A stretch of 64,000 nt of DNA. Origin: CAIWKO01 sp964469155 (GTDB taxonomy: Bacteria > Bacteroidota > Bacteroidia > Bacteroidales > CAIWKO01). Location: NCBI GenBank assembly GCA_964469155.1, contig CAYXXU010000005.1, positions 1 to 64,000 of the forward strand. The letters are read 5' to 3'. A program made the position numbers and the translations under genes. The notes beneath the pieces were generated by a model. The model did not search any database and had not been told where the DNA came from. It saw only the letters and a list, made by a program, of their open reading frames with translations. This document shows positions 1-9,491 of the stretch, one piece after another. Each line of letters begins with the position of its first letter. Within the stretch, counting starts at the first letter, position 1.

Positions 1-16
1 ACTGAGCTATTCCGGC
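1..16 (-). tRNA. tRNA 5' end (probably tRNA-Thr), cut by the window edge
   Basis: Read on the minus strand, the first 16 bases give GCCGGAATAGCTCAGT, a typical 5' acceptor stem followed by the start of a D-arm. The rest, including the anticodon, lies outside the window. The amino acid is inferred from context: in Bacteroidota the order rpsU-xerC-hpf is commonly followed by tRNA-Thr, other tRNAs and tuf. The tRNA identity is firm, the Thr assignment is moderate. Confidence 0.75.
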
Positions 17-57
17 AAGGCCAAACTGCTATTTTAAACTGTTAATCAAGCTAATAT

Positions 58-92
58 AAAAAAAAAGCAGTCCTTTTTCAAAAAAGGACTGC
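58..92 (-). terminator. Intrinsic terminator after hpf
   Basis: The arms GCAGTCCTTTTT (67-78) and AAAAAGGACTGC (81-92) are perfectly complementary. On the minus strand the hairpin is followed by nine T residues (58-66). It separates hpf from the downstream tRNA, so the tRNA probably has its own promoter or depends on read-through. Confidence 0.85.
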
Positions 93-146
93 AAATTTAT
101 AAACATTTTTGTTATTAACAAAGATTTTTTTTACTTTTTTTACTTT

Positions 147-446
147 TTATAGGCCTTTTACTTTTTCTTTATACTTTACCAATTGTTTTCTTAAAGCCTC
201 TACTGCAACATCAGTAGACTGTTCAAAGGTTTTCGACTGTTTTTTGGCAAAAAGATCGTTGCCAGGAATCAAAAGACGTATTTCTGCAATTTTATTCCCT
301 TCCTTTTCGTTTTTTTCAACCCGAAGGGTAACTTCGGTACTAATCAATCCATCATATAGCCCGGAAAGTTTCTCAACCTTTTCCTGGATATAATTTTCCA
401 ACTTCTTATCCGTTTTGAAATGCAATGCAGTAATGTTGATTTTCAT
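147..446 (-). CDS. hpf: Ribosome hibernation promoting factor (HPF/RaiA family), short form
   Basis: This 99-residue protein has the beta-alpha-beta-beta-beta-alpha pattern of the YfiA/HPF family. It opens with MKINITALHF, has the central strand VTLRVEKNEK, and ends in a basic helix, LRKQLVKYKEKVKGL. The family binds the 30S decoding region and silences or dimerises ribosomes in stationary phase. The length matches the short form, which lacks the C-terminal dimerisation domain of long HPF. It lies 21 bp downstream of xerC on the same strand and ends at a clear terminator. The xerC-hpf order is common in Bacteroidota, so co-transcription is likely. Confidence 0.93.
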   Translation of the reverse strand: MKINITALHFKTDKKLENYIQEKVEKLSGLYDGLISTEVTLRVEKNEKEGNKIAEIRLLIPGNDLFAKKQSKTFEQSTDVAVEALRKQLVKYKEKVKGL

Positions 447-467
447 TTTAACCTCCTTTTTTTAATT

Positions 468-1361
468 TTACGCTTTTGGATGCGCTTGTTTATACAATAA
501 TTTAAGTTTCTCAATGGAATTATGAGTATATATCTGTGTGGCTGCTAAATTTGCATGCCCGAGTAATTCTTTGATGGTGTTCAGATCGGCTCCATGATCA
601 AGCATGTGAGTGGCGAAAGTATGGCGAAGCACATGCGGACTCTTTTTATCCTGAGTGGTAATTAAGTTCAGGTAATAATTAACGATACGATAAACGAGTT
701 TCTGATACACTTTTTTACCTGATGTTGTCACAAAAAACCACAATCTGCTTTCTTCTGAGTCTGTCAAGGTATTTTTTAACAATAAATACGCTGAAATAAT
801 TTCTTTTAAATGATTGTTAAACGGAATAATTCTTTCCTTATTCCTTTTACCCATTACCTTTATGGTTAAATCATACAGGCTGATATCTGTTTCTTTCAGA
901 TTAACCAATTCTGATAAACGCATGCCTGTAGAGTAAAACATTTCTATGACAAGCCTGTCTCTTAGCAAAGTAAACTCATCTTTTCCTTCATGAGCAAAAT
1001 TATCAAGTAGATTTATTAACTTTTCTTCATTAATAATTACCGGCAAATGTTTGGATGTTTTCAGCGATAACACCGATGACATCGGGTTTTCAATTACAGC
1101 ACCCTGCTTTTGCAGGAATTTAAAGAAGGTTGACAGGGCCGTTTTTTTGCGGTTAACTGAACGGGGCGACATTTTACTGTCCATCAGGTAAACAAACCAC
1201 GATCTTATCATTACCGGGGTTGCATCCGAAATTTCAGAAGTATTATAAAAGTTCTGCAGGTAGGTGGTGAAATCTCTCAAATCGGTTCGATAGCTGATAA
1301 CCGTGTGATGAGAATATCTTTTTTCGTATTGGAGGTAATGTAAAAAACGTTCGAACATCAA
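468..1361 (-). CDS. xerC: Tyrosine recombinase XerC/XerD family
   Basis: The 297-residue protein has an N-terminal SAM-like core-binding domain (about 1-85) and a C-terminal catalytic domain. The full tyrosine recombinase set is visible: R148 in STGMRLSEL, K172 in GKRNKE, H243 and R246 in HVLRHTFATH, H269 in LLGHANL and nucleophile Y278 in QIYTH. Length and motifs fit chromosome-dimer resolution recombinases rather than phage or transposon integrases. The setting between rpsU and hpf is a housekeeping arrangement in this phylum, with no mobile element nearby. Whether it is functionally XerC or XerD cannot be told from sequence alone. Confidence 0.9.
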   Translation of the reverse strand: MMFERFLHYLQYEKRYSHHTVISYRTDLRDFTTYLQNFYNTSEISDATPVMIRSWFVYLMDSKMSPRSVNRKKTALSTFFKFLQKQGAVIENPMSSVLSLKTSKHLPVIINEEKLINLLDNFAHEGKDEFTLLRDRLVIEMFYSTGMRLSELVNLKETDISLYDLTIKVMGKRNKERIIPFNNHLKEIISAYLLLKNTLTDSEESRLWFFVTTSGKKVYQKLVYRIVNYYLNLITTQDKKSPHVLRHTFATHMLDHGADLNTIKELLGHANLAATQIYTHNSIEKLKLLYKQAHPKA

Positions 1362-1395
1362 ATAAAAAGTATAAAACCTGTTATAAAAACGAACG

Positions 1396-1426
1396 TAAAG
1401 GTATTACAATTATTTTATAAAAACAA
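1396..1426 (-). promoter_or_regulatory. Probable promoter for xerC-hpf
   Basis: On the minus strand the box TACCTTTA (1396-1403) is one base from TAnnTTTG, with TTG (1424-1426) 20 bp upstream. It lies in the 97-bp gap between rpsU and xerC, so xerC-hpf may be transcribed separately from rpsU. Confidence 0.5.
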
Positions 1427-1458
1427 GTATTATGCTTAAAGAAAAAATAAAAAAAAGA

Positions 1459-1656
1459 CTACTTGTTATTACTTTCGTCGGTCAGCTTCTGAATATAAAC
1501 AGCTTTTAAAACTTCTTCCCTGCGTTTAACAGAGGGTTTGGTAAATTTTTGCCTGACACGAAGTTCTTTAACAACACCAGTTTTTTCGAATTTTCTTTTG
1601 TATTTCTTTAAAGCTTTATCGATGCTTTCGCCTTCTTTTACCGGTACAATGATCAT
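1459..1656 (-). CDS. rpsU: 30S ribosomal protein S21
   Basis: This is a 65-residue, very basic protein starting MIIVPVKEGESIDKALKKYK, with the typical S21 continuation KRKFEKTGVVKELRVRQ. S21 is a small-subunit protein involved in initiation; in Bacteroidota it has been linked to occlusion of the anti-Shine-Dalgarno sequence. Length matches the family in this phylum. It has its own strong promoter upstream (1714-1742) and is followed on the same strand by xerC. Confidence 0.96.
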   Translation of the reverse strand: MIIVPVKEGESIDKALKKYKRKFEKTGVVKELRVRQKFTKPSVKRREEVLKAVYIQKLTDESNNK

Positions 1657-1713
1657 AAATTTTCTCTCTTTCTTTTAATTTGTAATAATGTCAACTAAAA
1701 TAATTTAGGGCTG

Positions 1714-1742
1714 CAAAGGTAAAAAAATATTTTTTAAACAAA
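1714..1742 (-). promoter_or_regulatory. rpsU: Bacteroidota-type promoter of rpsU
   Basis: On the minus strand, TACCTTTG (1714-1721) matches the -7 consensus TAnnTTTG exactly. TTTG (1739-1742) lies 17 bp upstream as a -33 box. The 5' leader to the rpsU ATG would be about 50 nt. Confidence 0.75.
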
Positions 1743-1778
1743 ATGTTTTTATAAAATTATTTTTTTAGCAGGAAATCA

Positions 1779-1786
1779 TATATTTG
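1779..1786 (+). promoter_or_regulatory. -7 box for the gene at 1805
   Basis: TATATTTG matches TAnnTTTG exactly. It overlaps a TTG codon at 1784 that could be read as an upstream start, so that codon cannot be the start of a transcript from this promoter. Transcription would begin near 1793, only about 12 nt before the ATG at 1805. No convincing -33 box was seen. Confidence 0.6.
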
Positions 1787-1804
1787 CAGAACAGCAGCAA
1801 ATGT

Positions 1805-2374
1805 ATGCATTTAATTGAACCTTATTATAACTGGCTTCCTTTTTATAATACCGAAGAAGATGAATATTCACCTTTTTTCGAAAAGGTTCACAGTGAATTT
1901 GAATACTCTAACTCCGTTTACAACTATTTTATCCATCCTCAATGGGAGGAATTTGGTTCGGCAACCTTGTACCTTAAATTATTAATGGTCGACTATGCAT
2001 GCCATTACGCTATTATTGAATTGCTGGGCGAATGGAACGATTGCCTCTATAATGATATTAAGTTCTTAAAAGAAAATGTGATCGACATTCTGGTGGATAA
2101 CAATATCAAAGAGTTTATTTTAATTGGCGAAAACGTTTTGAATTTTCATTATTCTGACGATTCATATTACCAGGAGTGGTTTGACAATATCGATGACGGA
2201 TGGATAGCCTGTGTAAATTTCAGGAAACACATAGTTGAAGAATTCGAAAAGGCAAATATTGATTATTACCTAGCTTTTGGGGATAATCTTAATCAGTTGT
2301 TCTGGCGAAAAGCTACTCCTTTGCAACTTCACGAAATTGTTTCCGGAACTTTAACCAAAAGATTAAATCCATAA
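1805..2374 (+). CDS. Conserved hypothetical protein, acidic/aromatic-rich
   Basis: This 189-residue protein is not assigned to a named family. It is rich in Y, W, F, D and E (for example YYNWLPFYNTEEDEYSPFF near the N-terminus) and has no signal peptide or membrane helix, so it should be cytoplasmic. The frame is open from a TTG at 1784, but that codon lies inside a perfect -7 box; the ATG at 1805 is therefore chosen. It stops 3 bp before the acylphosphatase start, so the two are probably co-transcribed. It is divergent from rpsU. Its function is unknown. Confidence 0.7.
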   Translation: MHLIEPYYNWLPFYNTEEDEYSPFFEKVHSEFEYSNSVYNYFIHPQWEEFGSATLYLKLLMVDYACHYAIIELLGEWNDCLYNDIKFLKENVIDILVDNNIKEFILIGENVLNFHYSDDSYYQEWFDNIDDGWIACVNFRKHIVEEFEKANIDYYLAFGDNLNQLFWRKATPLQLHEIVSGTLTKRLNP

Positions 2375-2377
2375 ATA

Positions 2378-2650
2378 ATGATTCATGTAAATATTACCAT
2401 TATGGGTAAGGTTCAGAAAATAGGGTTTCGCTTTTCTTCTATGCAGGAAGCTGTGAGGCTGGGTGTATGCGGATTTGTGATGAATGTGGACCAAGATAAA
2501 GTGTATATTGAAGCGGAAGGCGAGGAAAAGACTGTGGAAAAATTTATCGATTGGTGCCGCAAAGGACCTTCCTGGGCCAGAGTGAAACAGATTTCGATAG
2601 AAAAAAGTGAATTAAAGAATTTTTCATCGTTCGAGATATTGCACCGATGA
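2378..2650 (+). CDS. acyP: Acylphosphatase
   Basis: The 90-residue protein has the ferredoxin-like acylphosphatase pattern. The phosphate-binding loop GKVQKIGFRF carries the essential Arg (R18), and GFVMN carries the catalytic Asn (N36). The family hydrolyses carboxyl-phosphate bonds in small acyl phosphates in the cytoplasm. Length is typical. The loop has KIGFR where most members have GVGFR, a conservative change. Its last 27 bp overlap the end of the convergent mnmD gene. Confidence 0.92.
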   Translation: MIHVNITIMGKVQKIGFRFSSMQEAVRLGVCGFVMNVDQDKVYIEAEGEEKTVEKFIDWCRKGPSWARVKQISIEKSELKNFSSFEILHR

Positions 2651-3325
2651 TTTTTCGGCCCTGATAAATTCGCGTTTGCCTTTGGGCCCGGGAAGTTTTT
2701 CAAGGGTAAACCCGCTTTCCTTCAAAGCTCTTTTTACATCTCCCTTGCAGGAATAGGTTACCAGTATACCACCGAGCTGCATGGCGCGGTGAAGCTTTTC
2801 AAAAATATTTTTTTGCCACAATTCGGGCTGTACCCGAGGGGCAAAGGCATCGAAATATACCAGGTCGAAATAGTTTTCGGGGAGGGTGGCTTCCTGAATG
2901 GGTTGCCGGGTTTTTACCAGGGTGAATTGGGGCGTTATCAGGGATTCTTTTACCCATTCGGTAGCGTGAATTTTTCTGAAACAGGCATCATGTTCTTTAT
3001 AGCCGCTTATTTCCGGGTAGTTTAATGCCTTGATCTCCGTTTCAATAAGCGGATACGGTTCCAGTCCTATATAATATAAGGTATGGTTACTGCCCATGCA
3101 ATGCATTGCCGACAAGAAAGCATTCAGGCCGGTGCCAAAGCCAACTTCCAACAGACGGATTTGGGTTTGCCGCGATAAAACGTATTTCAACCCGGCTTCA
3201 ATAAATATATGGTTTGATTCGCTGACGGCTCCATGGGTGGAATGATAACATTCATCCCATTCAGGGAGGGAAATTGTGGTGGAACCGTCATCGGTTAGTA
3301 TGATCTCGCGTTTCAAGAGCTTCAA
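2624..3325 (-). CDS. mnmD: tRNA 5-methylaminomethyl-2-thiouridine methyltransferase, MnmD-type
   Basis: The 233-residue Rossmann methyltransferase has the SAM motif LLEVGFGTGLNAF (about 58-70) and the acceptor-site stretch YFDLVYFDAFAPR typical of MnmD. MnmD uses SAM for the last methylation of mnm5(s2)U34 in tRNA wobble positions. In E. coli it is fused to MnmC1; here it stands alone, as is common in Bacteroidota. The start codon overlaps the stop of the upstream lipoprotein gene by 4 bp (3322-3325), suggesting translational coupling. The 3' end overlaps acyP by 27 bp on the opposite strand. Confidence 0.9.
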   Translation of the reverse strand: MKLLKREIILTDDGSTTISLPEWDECYHSTHGAVSESNHIFIEAGLKYVLSRQTQIRLLEVGFGTGLNAFLSAMHCMGSNHTLYYIGLEPYPLIETEIKALNYPEISGYKEHDACFRKIHATEWVKESLITPQFTLVKTRQPIQEATLPENYFDLVYFDAFAPRVQPELWQKNIFEKLHRAMQLGGILVTYSCKGDVKRALKESGFTLEKLPGPKGKREFIRAEKSSVQYLER

Positions 3326-4623
3326 TCTTTATTGTAAACGGGAAGTATGTTAATTATTGTATCGGGAACCGCCACAGTTGCTTCGGGATTATTATGGGGA
3401 AAAACAAATTTTTTGACGGTATGGTAGTCTTCGGAAAGATAGTAATTATTATTTACTTCATCGTAAATCAGGTGGTTGATGTTGATACCGTAGTTTAGCG
3501 GCAGCGAACTTATATCCGGATAATTGTAGTTAAATAAAGCATTGCCCGCGATATAAGCGTATTCATTCTGGTAAATATGGGCAACTGATTTTATGGGATA
3601 ATCGTAAGTGGTGCCTATATCGGTAAGGGTTTGGGAGGCAATATCCACTATTTTAAAGGTGACATAGTTTACATGGTTGCAGAATAAGAGTCCCTGCTGG
3701 TTGTTGAGGTTTTGAATGTTTTGTACTTCGTAGTTGAGGATGAATTTTTGCCAGATGGCATAGGAGGGGGTGTTATAAATTACGAGGTTTTTGGACATGG
3801 CGGAGGGGTTGCGCTGGTAGGTGATCAGGTAGTTGCCCACGGGGGTGAAGCGGGTGGCGTATTGGCCATTGTCGACGTTGCGCAGGGCGCGGATGCTGCC
3901 GTTGGCATTGTAAACTTCGAATTTGCCGCTATGATAGGATACGTAGAGCATTTTTTTGTGTACATCGATGGCTTCGAAATAGGGAATGGATGGACTTGCT
4001 GCGCAGGGGATGATCCATTGCAGTTGCCAGTCGACGGTGCTGAAGACCTGCACATCGCCGGTGGAGCGCCCGGCTATGTAGAATTGCTGGGCATCGCTGC
4101 TTACGGCCGAGCCGCAATAGTCGGTGGTGAGGGTTTTGAGGGGGGTGAGGGTGTTGGTGGAGTCGATTTTGCCGATTTTTATCTGGCCGGCGTTTTTGCT
4201 GACGACGATGAGGTATTTGAGTTTTTTGGGCAGGGTGGTGATGTATATTTTGAGGAATTTTTTTGTTTCCTGCAGGCCATCGGAGGCGCGTATGAGCAGG
4301 TAATAGATGCCCGTAGGCAGATGAATGTCGGTGATGGGCATGGCCAGGTTTACATCGTAGCAGTTGTTTTCGGGGAAAATGGTGGATGCGGTCATCACGG
4401 TGATGAATTCTTCGTTGGTTATGCTGATGTCGATGCTGGCGAGTTTGCGGTCGTCGCAGATGTTGGCGGTTATGGTGATGTCGTCGTAGATGTTGAATTG
4501 CTGGTTTTCGAAAGGTTTGGTGATGGTGATCTGAGGGCCGAAGGTGTCGGACTGTTTGCGGCAGGAGGCGAAAACTAAAACCACGATACTGATGAAAAGG
4601 GATAGTCGCTTTATTTTTTTCAT
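3322..4623 (-). CDS. Lipoprotein with N-terminal Ig-like domain and beta-propeller-like region
   Basis: From the ATG at 4623 the product is 433 residues with a lipoprotein signal, MKKIKRLSLFISIVVLVFASC, acylated at Cys21. Residues about 30-130 look like an Ig/Bacteroidota lipoprotein domain (ITITKPFENQQFNIYDDITI). The rest has repeated short strand blocks suggestive of a WD40/YVTN-like propeller. The frame is open to 4734, but a -7 box at 4647-4654 and the signal peptide support the shorter start; an alternative ATG lies at 4629. It is coupled to mnmD by an overlapping ATGA. It is presumably anchored in the outer or cytoplasmic membrane. The function is unknown. Confidence 0.7.
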   Translation of the reverse strand: MKKIKRLSLFISIVVLVFASCRKQSDTFGPQITITKPFENQQFNIYDDITITANICDDRKLASIDISITNEEFITVMTASTIFPENNCYDVNLAMPITDIHLPTGIYYLLIRASDGLQETKKFLKIYITTLPKKLKYLIVVSKNAGQIKIGKIDSTNTLTPLKTLTTDYCGSAVSSDAQQFYIAGRSTGDVQVFSTVDWQLQWIIPCAASPSIPYFEAIDVHKKMLYVSYHSGKFEVYNANGSIRALRNVDNGQYATRFTPVGNYLITYQRNPSAMSKNLVIYNTPSYAIWQKFILNYEVQNIQNLNNQQGLLFCNHVNYVTFKIVDIASQTLTDIGTTYDYPIKSVAHIYQNEYAYIAGNALFNYNYPDISSLPLNYGININHLIYDEVNNNYYLSEDYHTVKKFVFPHNNPEATVAVPDTIINILPVYNKD

Positions 4624-4646
4624 AATCATCGGAGTGTTGGAAAGAA

Positions 4647-4654
4647 CAAATATA
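4647..4654 (-). promoter_or_regulatory. -7 box for the lipoprotein-mnmD pair
   Basis: The minus strand reads TATATTTG, an exact TAnnTTTG match, giving a predicted transcript start near 4640 and a leader of about 17 nt to the ATG at 4623. No clear -33 box was seen. Confidence 0.5.
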
Positions 4655-4835
4655 GAAAGAATTTGCGGATGGTGGTAAAGAATATGAGAAAATAAGGGCA
4701 GTTGGGAGTTTAGGGTTCTGAGAATAAGATTCACCTCGGAGGCTCCCGACCTGCAGTACGGGAAAGGCCAGAGGACGCAGAGGAGGAAAAACCACTATGA
4801 AGATTATGAGACTGTGAGGCTATGAGGTTGTAAAA

Positions 4836-5335
4836 TGTGACAGGGTGTTTCCGGATGGTGACAGGGTGTTTTTGGATGGTGACAGGGTGTTTTTTGATTT
4901 GGCAGGGTGTTTTTGAATTTGGCTGAGTGTTTCTTTATTGTTACAAGGTGTTTTTGGATAGTGACAGTGCGTTTTCAGAAGATGACTGTATGTTGGTTGA
5001 AAATGACTGTGTGTTTCTGAGATGTTGCATAGTGTTTTTGGATTATCAGCGTATGTGGATGTGATGTGGCTGTGCGTTTTTAGATATTTACCTAGTGTTT
5101 TTTGATTATGAAAGGATGTTTTAAAGGTGTGAGGGTTTGTTTTTATATAGTTAGCGTTTGTTGGCAGATTATGATGTTGTGTTTTGGTGGCTGGATTAGC
5201 TGTTTTTTTCGAAATTCAGTATGAGGAGCGGTAAGGACGGGCTGTTTTTATAAAGTATATAGGTGTGGAATTGGGGTAGTTATGTGTTTTTTGGGTTGTT
5301 TTCGGGTGTTTTACATGCATTATTACTGGTTTTGA
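4836..5335. repeat. Intergenic array 1: about 23 degenerate units of 21 bp
   Basis: The best-conserved unit is GTGACAGGGTGTTTTTGGAT plus G. Anchor GTGTTT or a close variant (GCGTTT, CTGTTT) starts at 4845, 4866, 4887, 4907, 4927, 4948, 4969, 4990, 5011, 5032, 5074, 5095, 5116, 5137, 5179, 5200, 5242, 5263, 5284, 5306 and 5326. Nearly all steps are 21 bp or exactly 42. Units at the left end are almost identical; those to the right have drifted but keep the register. No frame stays open. The array fills the divergent region between the lipoprotein and the gene at 5500. The rest of 4624-5499 holds a short GTGAGGCTATGAGG-type repeat (4808-4827) and no gene. Confidence 0.85.
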
Positions 5336-5499
5336 AAGGCAGGCTATTTGCGGGTTTTATAAATCGTTGAAAAAGAGGGTACGAATGAGGAGAAATGATG
5401 GACACAAAATTAATTTATAAGGATATACAAAGGTGGTTAGTCCTTGACATGGAAGGTTTTATTTATTATTTTTACGGTAAATTTTAAATCCTAATTATC

Positions 5500-6426
5500 A
5501 TGAACAGAAGAAAAGAAAACAAACTGAGTATGTATCTGGCGATTCTGAAATGGTATGAATTGAACCAGACAACTGCCGATGCACTTCCGAAAGTTACGGC
5601 TTTGATGGTGCTTTTGAAACAAAATGTGCTGAGTATTGAACAGATCAATGAATTGCTGCAGGCTGACCCTACCGGCACTGCCAAACTGAAAGCCGAGACG
5701 CGTGATTTGCTGGAGGTTGCAGCTATGGATGTGGTGGTGAAGCTGGTGGCTTATTTTATTGATGAAGGAGATACAGAAGCTTTGGAGGCTATCAATTTTG
5801 GCATGAGAGATTTCAGAAATGCCGCCGATACTGTTTTGAAAGACAGGTGTGCATTAGTGTATACGGTGGGTTCGGAAAACCTGGCCGATATGGATGCCGG
5901 GTATGATTTGATTCAAGATAACCTGGATAATCTGCAGATGCTGAATAAAAAATATTTTGATCTGATACCGATGCCGCGGTTGAAAATTGCTGAGCGTAAG
6001 GTGAAAAAAGAAGAGATGGATGCATTGTTCCGTGAGGTGGATAAGGAAATTGTGACTCTGACTGCCAAAGTGAGCATCAAGAGGTTTTCGATGCCTGAGT
6101 TTTACAGTTCGTATTTGGGGGCCAAGATGATTGTGGATTATAAGGGAAAATCGAATGATCCGGAAGTGAAAACAGGTACAGAGGGGGTTATTACGGATTT
6201 TGAGACAGAACAGCCTATAGCTAATGTGAAGATTACGGCCGATACGACGGATAAGGTGACTACGAGCGATGAGGAGGGTTACTACAAACTGCCATTGAAA
6301 GCGGGCATTAATAAGGTTACGTATGAGGCGCCCGGGTATCAGACGTATACAGAGGAAATTGAGGTGGAAGAAGGACTTTTGTTTGATAATGATATTGAGA
6401 TGGAGAAGCCGGAGGAGCCGGGGTGA
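5500..6426 (+). CDS. Helical protein with C-terminal carboxypeptidase regulatory-like domain
   Basis: The 308-residue protein has no signal peptide. Residues about 1-215 are predicted mostly helical by composition and heptad-like spacing. Residues about 228-305 form a carboxypeptidase regulatory-like beta-sandwich, with GVITDFETEQPIANVKITA followed by TTSDEEGYYKLPLKAG and VTYEAPGYQTY. It ends in an acidic tail. General architecture (helical N-terminus of about 200 residues plus a small beta C-terminus) resembles the proteins at 24376-25350 and 49531-50508, although its C-terminal domain differs from theirs. ATG at 5500 is preceded by an AT-rich leader. It is flanked upstream by array 1. The function is unknown. 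Confidence 0.75.
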   Translation: MNRRKENKLSMYLAILKWYELNQTTADALPKVTALMVLLKQNVLSIEQINELLQADPTGTAKLKAETRDLLEVAAMDVVVKLVAYFIDEGDTEALEAINFGMRDFRNAADTVLKDRCALVYTVGSENLADMDAGYDLIQDNLDNLQMLNKKYFDLIPMPRLKIAERKVKKEEMDALFREVDKEIVTLTAKVSIKRFSMPEFYSSYLGAKMIVDYKGKSNDPEVKTGTEGVITDFETEQPIANVKITADTTDKVTTSDEEGYYKLPLKAGINKVTYEAPGYQTYTEEIEVEEGLLFDNDIEMEKPEEPG

Positions 6427-6437
6427 GGAAGAGGGGG

Positions 6438-6497
6438 TGAGGCTGTGAGACTGTGAGGCTGTGAGGCTATGAGGCTGTGAGACTGTGAGACTGAAGA
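6438..6497. repeat. Short tandem repeat GTGAGGCTGTGAGACT
   Basis: Variants of a 9-10 bp word (GAGGCTGTGA, GAGACTGTGA, GAGGCTATGA) are repeated about seven times just after the stop of the gene at 5500. The same words occur at 4808-4827 and near 24040. It looks like a dispersed simple repeat and has no coding or hairpin signal. Confidence 0.6.
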
Positions 6498-6638
6498 ATA
6501 GGACTGGTGGGGCTTTTGGGACCTATGTCTGAATGGTGATGGATCCCTATACTGTGTTTAAGGGGCTGGTTAGATGATTAGGATGATGGATGTTCAACCC
6601 CTAACGGAGTTGGAAGGTGGTGGGTAGATATTTTAATA

Positions 6639-6693
6639 CCGTTGGCTGAAGCCAACGGCAATGAAATACGGGGCTGAAGCCAACGGCAATGAA
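6639..6693. repeat. REP-like palindrome with a direct repeat
   Basis: CCGTTGGCT (6639-6647) and AGCCAACGG (6650-6658) form a perfect 9-bp inverted repeat. The word GGCTGAAGCCAACGGCAATG is present twice, at 6644 and 6672, 28 bp apart. It sits just beyond the 3' end of sdhB, where it could also act as a 3'-end hairpin, but no T-run follows. The rest of 6498-6638 shows nothing recognisable. Confidence 0.65.
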
Positions 6694-6702
6694 TAGGTTT
6701 TT

Positions 6703-7476
6703 TTATCCTCCGTAAGAAGGTGCTTCATGCTTCTCCACACAAACCTTGGCTTTCATAAACTGACGGTTCATGCGTGCGATGTTGGTGACTTTGATCTCTT
6801 TGGGACATTCGGCTTCGCAGGCGTAGGTGTTGCTGCAATTGCCAAAGCCAAGGCGGTCCATTTCGGCTACCATGTTTTGCACGCGTTGGGCAGCCTCTAT
6901 TTTGCCCTGGGGTAAGAGGGCCAACTGGGACACCTTGGCACCGAGGAACAACATGGCCGATGCATTGGCACAGGCAGCCACGCAGGCTCCGCAGCCTATG
7001 CAGGCAGCGGCATCCATTGCGAGGTCGGAGTTTTGCTTGGGTATGGGTATGGCGTTTCCATCGGGGACACCGCCTGTGTTGACCGATACATATCCGCCGG
7101 CCTGTATGATGAGATCGAGGGCACTGCGATCGACTATGAGGTCTTTGATTAAGGGGAAGGGTTTGGCCCGCCAAGGCTCGATGACTATGGTTTCGCCATC
7201 GGTGAAGCTGCGCATGTGGAGCTGGCAGGTGGTGATGCCACGTTTGGGCCCGTGAGGACGGCCATTGATATAAAGACTACAGGTTCCGCAGATGCCTTCG
7301 CGGCAATCGTGATCGAAGGCTACGGGGTCGTTGCCCGATTCGATGATCTGCTGATTGAGGGTATCGAGCATTTCGAAAAAAGAACTGTCAGGCGAAACAC
7401 CGGTGACTTTGTAGGTTTCGAATTTTCCTTTGGCTGAAGCGCTTTTCTGACGCCAGATTTTTAAGGTTAAGTCCAT
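6703..7476 (-). CDS. sdhB: Succinate dehydrogenase/fumarate reductase iron-sulfur subunit
   Basis: The 257-residue protein has ligands for three clusters. C58, C63, C66 and C84 (CREGICGTC and a later C) fit [2Fe-2S]. C159, C162, C165 and C224 fit [4Fe-4S], and C169, C214 and C220 fit [3Fe-4S]. It passes electrons between the flavoprotein and the membrane heme/quinone subunit. The gene is third in the operon sdhC-sdhA-sdhB, 23 bp after sdhA. In Bacteroidota this complex commonly works as fumarate reductase in anaerobic metabolism, but sequence alone does not set the direction. Confidence 0.95.
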   Translation of the reverse strand: MDLTLKIWRQKSASAKGKFETYKVTGVSPDSSFFEMLDTLNQQIIESGNDPVAFDHDCREGICGTCSLYINGRPHGPKRGITTCQLHMRSFTDGETIVIEPWRAKPFPLIKDLIVDRSALDLIIQAGGYVSVNTGGVPDGNAIPIPKQNSDLAMDAAACIGCGACVAACANASAMLFLGAKVSQLALLPQGKIEAAQRVQNMVAEMDRLGFGNCSNTYACEAECPKEIKVTNIARMNRQFMKAKVCVEKHEAPSYGG

Positions 7477-7499
7477 ATCTTTAGGGATTTTTCGATTTA

Positions 7500-9440
<1,941 letters not shown>

Positions 9441-9491
9441 TGCTGCTTGTTATTTTTGAATTAATGAATAAAGATCTTGTTGGTCAGTGGA

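Noticed and set aside
3712..4578. Long plus-strand open frame opposite the lipoprotein gene
   Set aside because: Its translation is a low-complexity shadow (repeated GGGV, GDGD, VFGEG); the minus frame has a lipoprotein signal and an ATGA coupling to mnmD.
4836..5335. CRISPR array
   Set aside because: Units follow each other directly with no spacers, drift continuously in sequence, and no cas gene is in the window. The same applies to the other two arrays.
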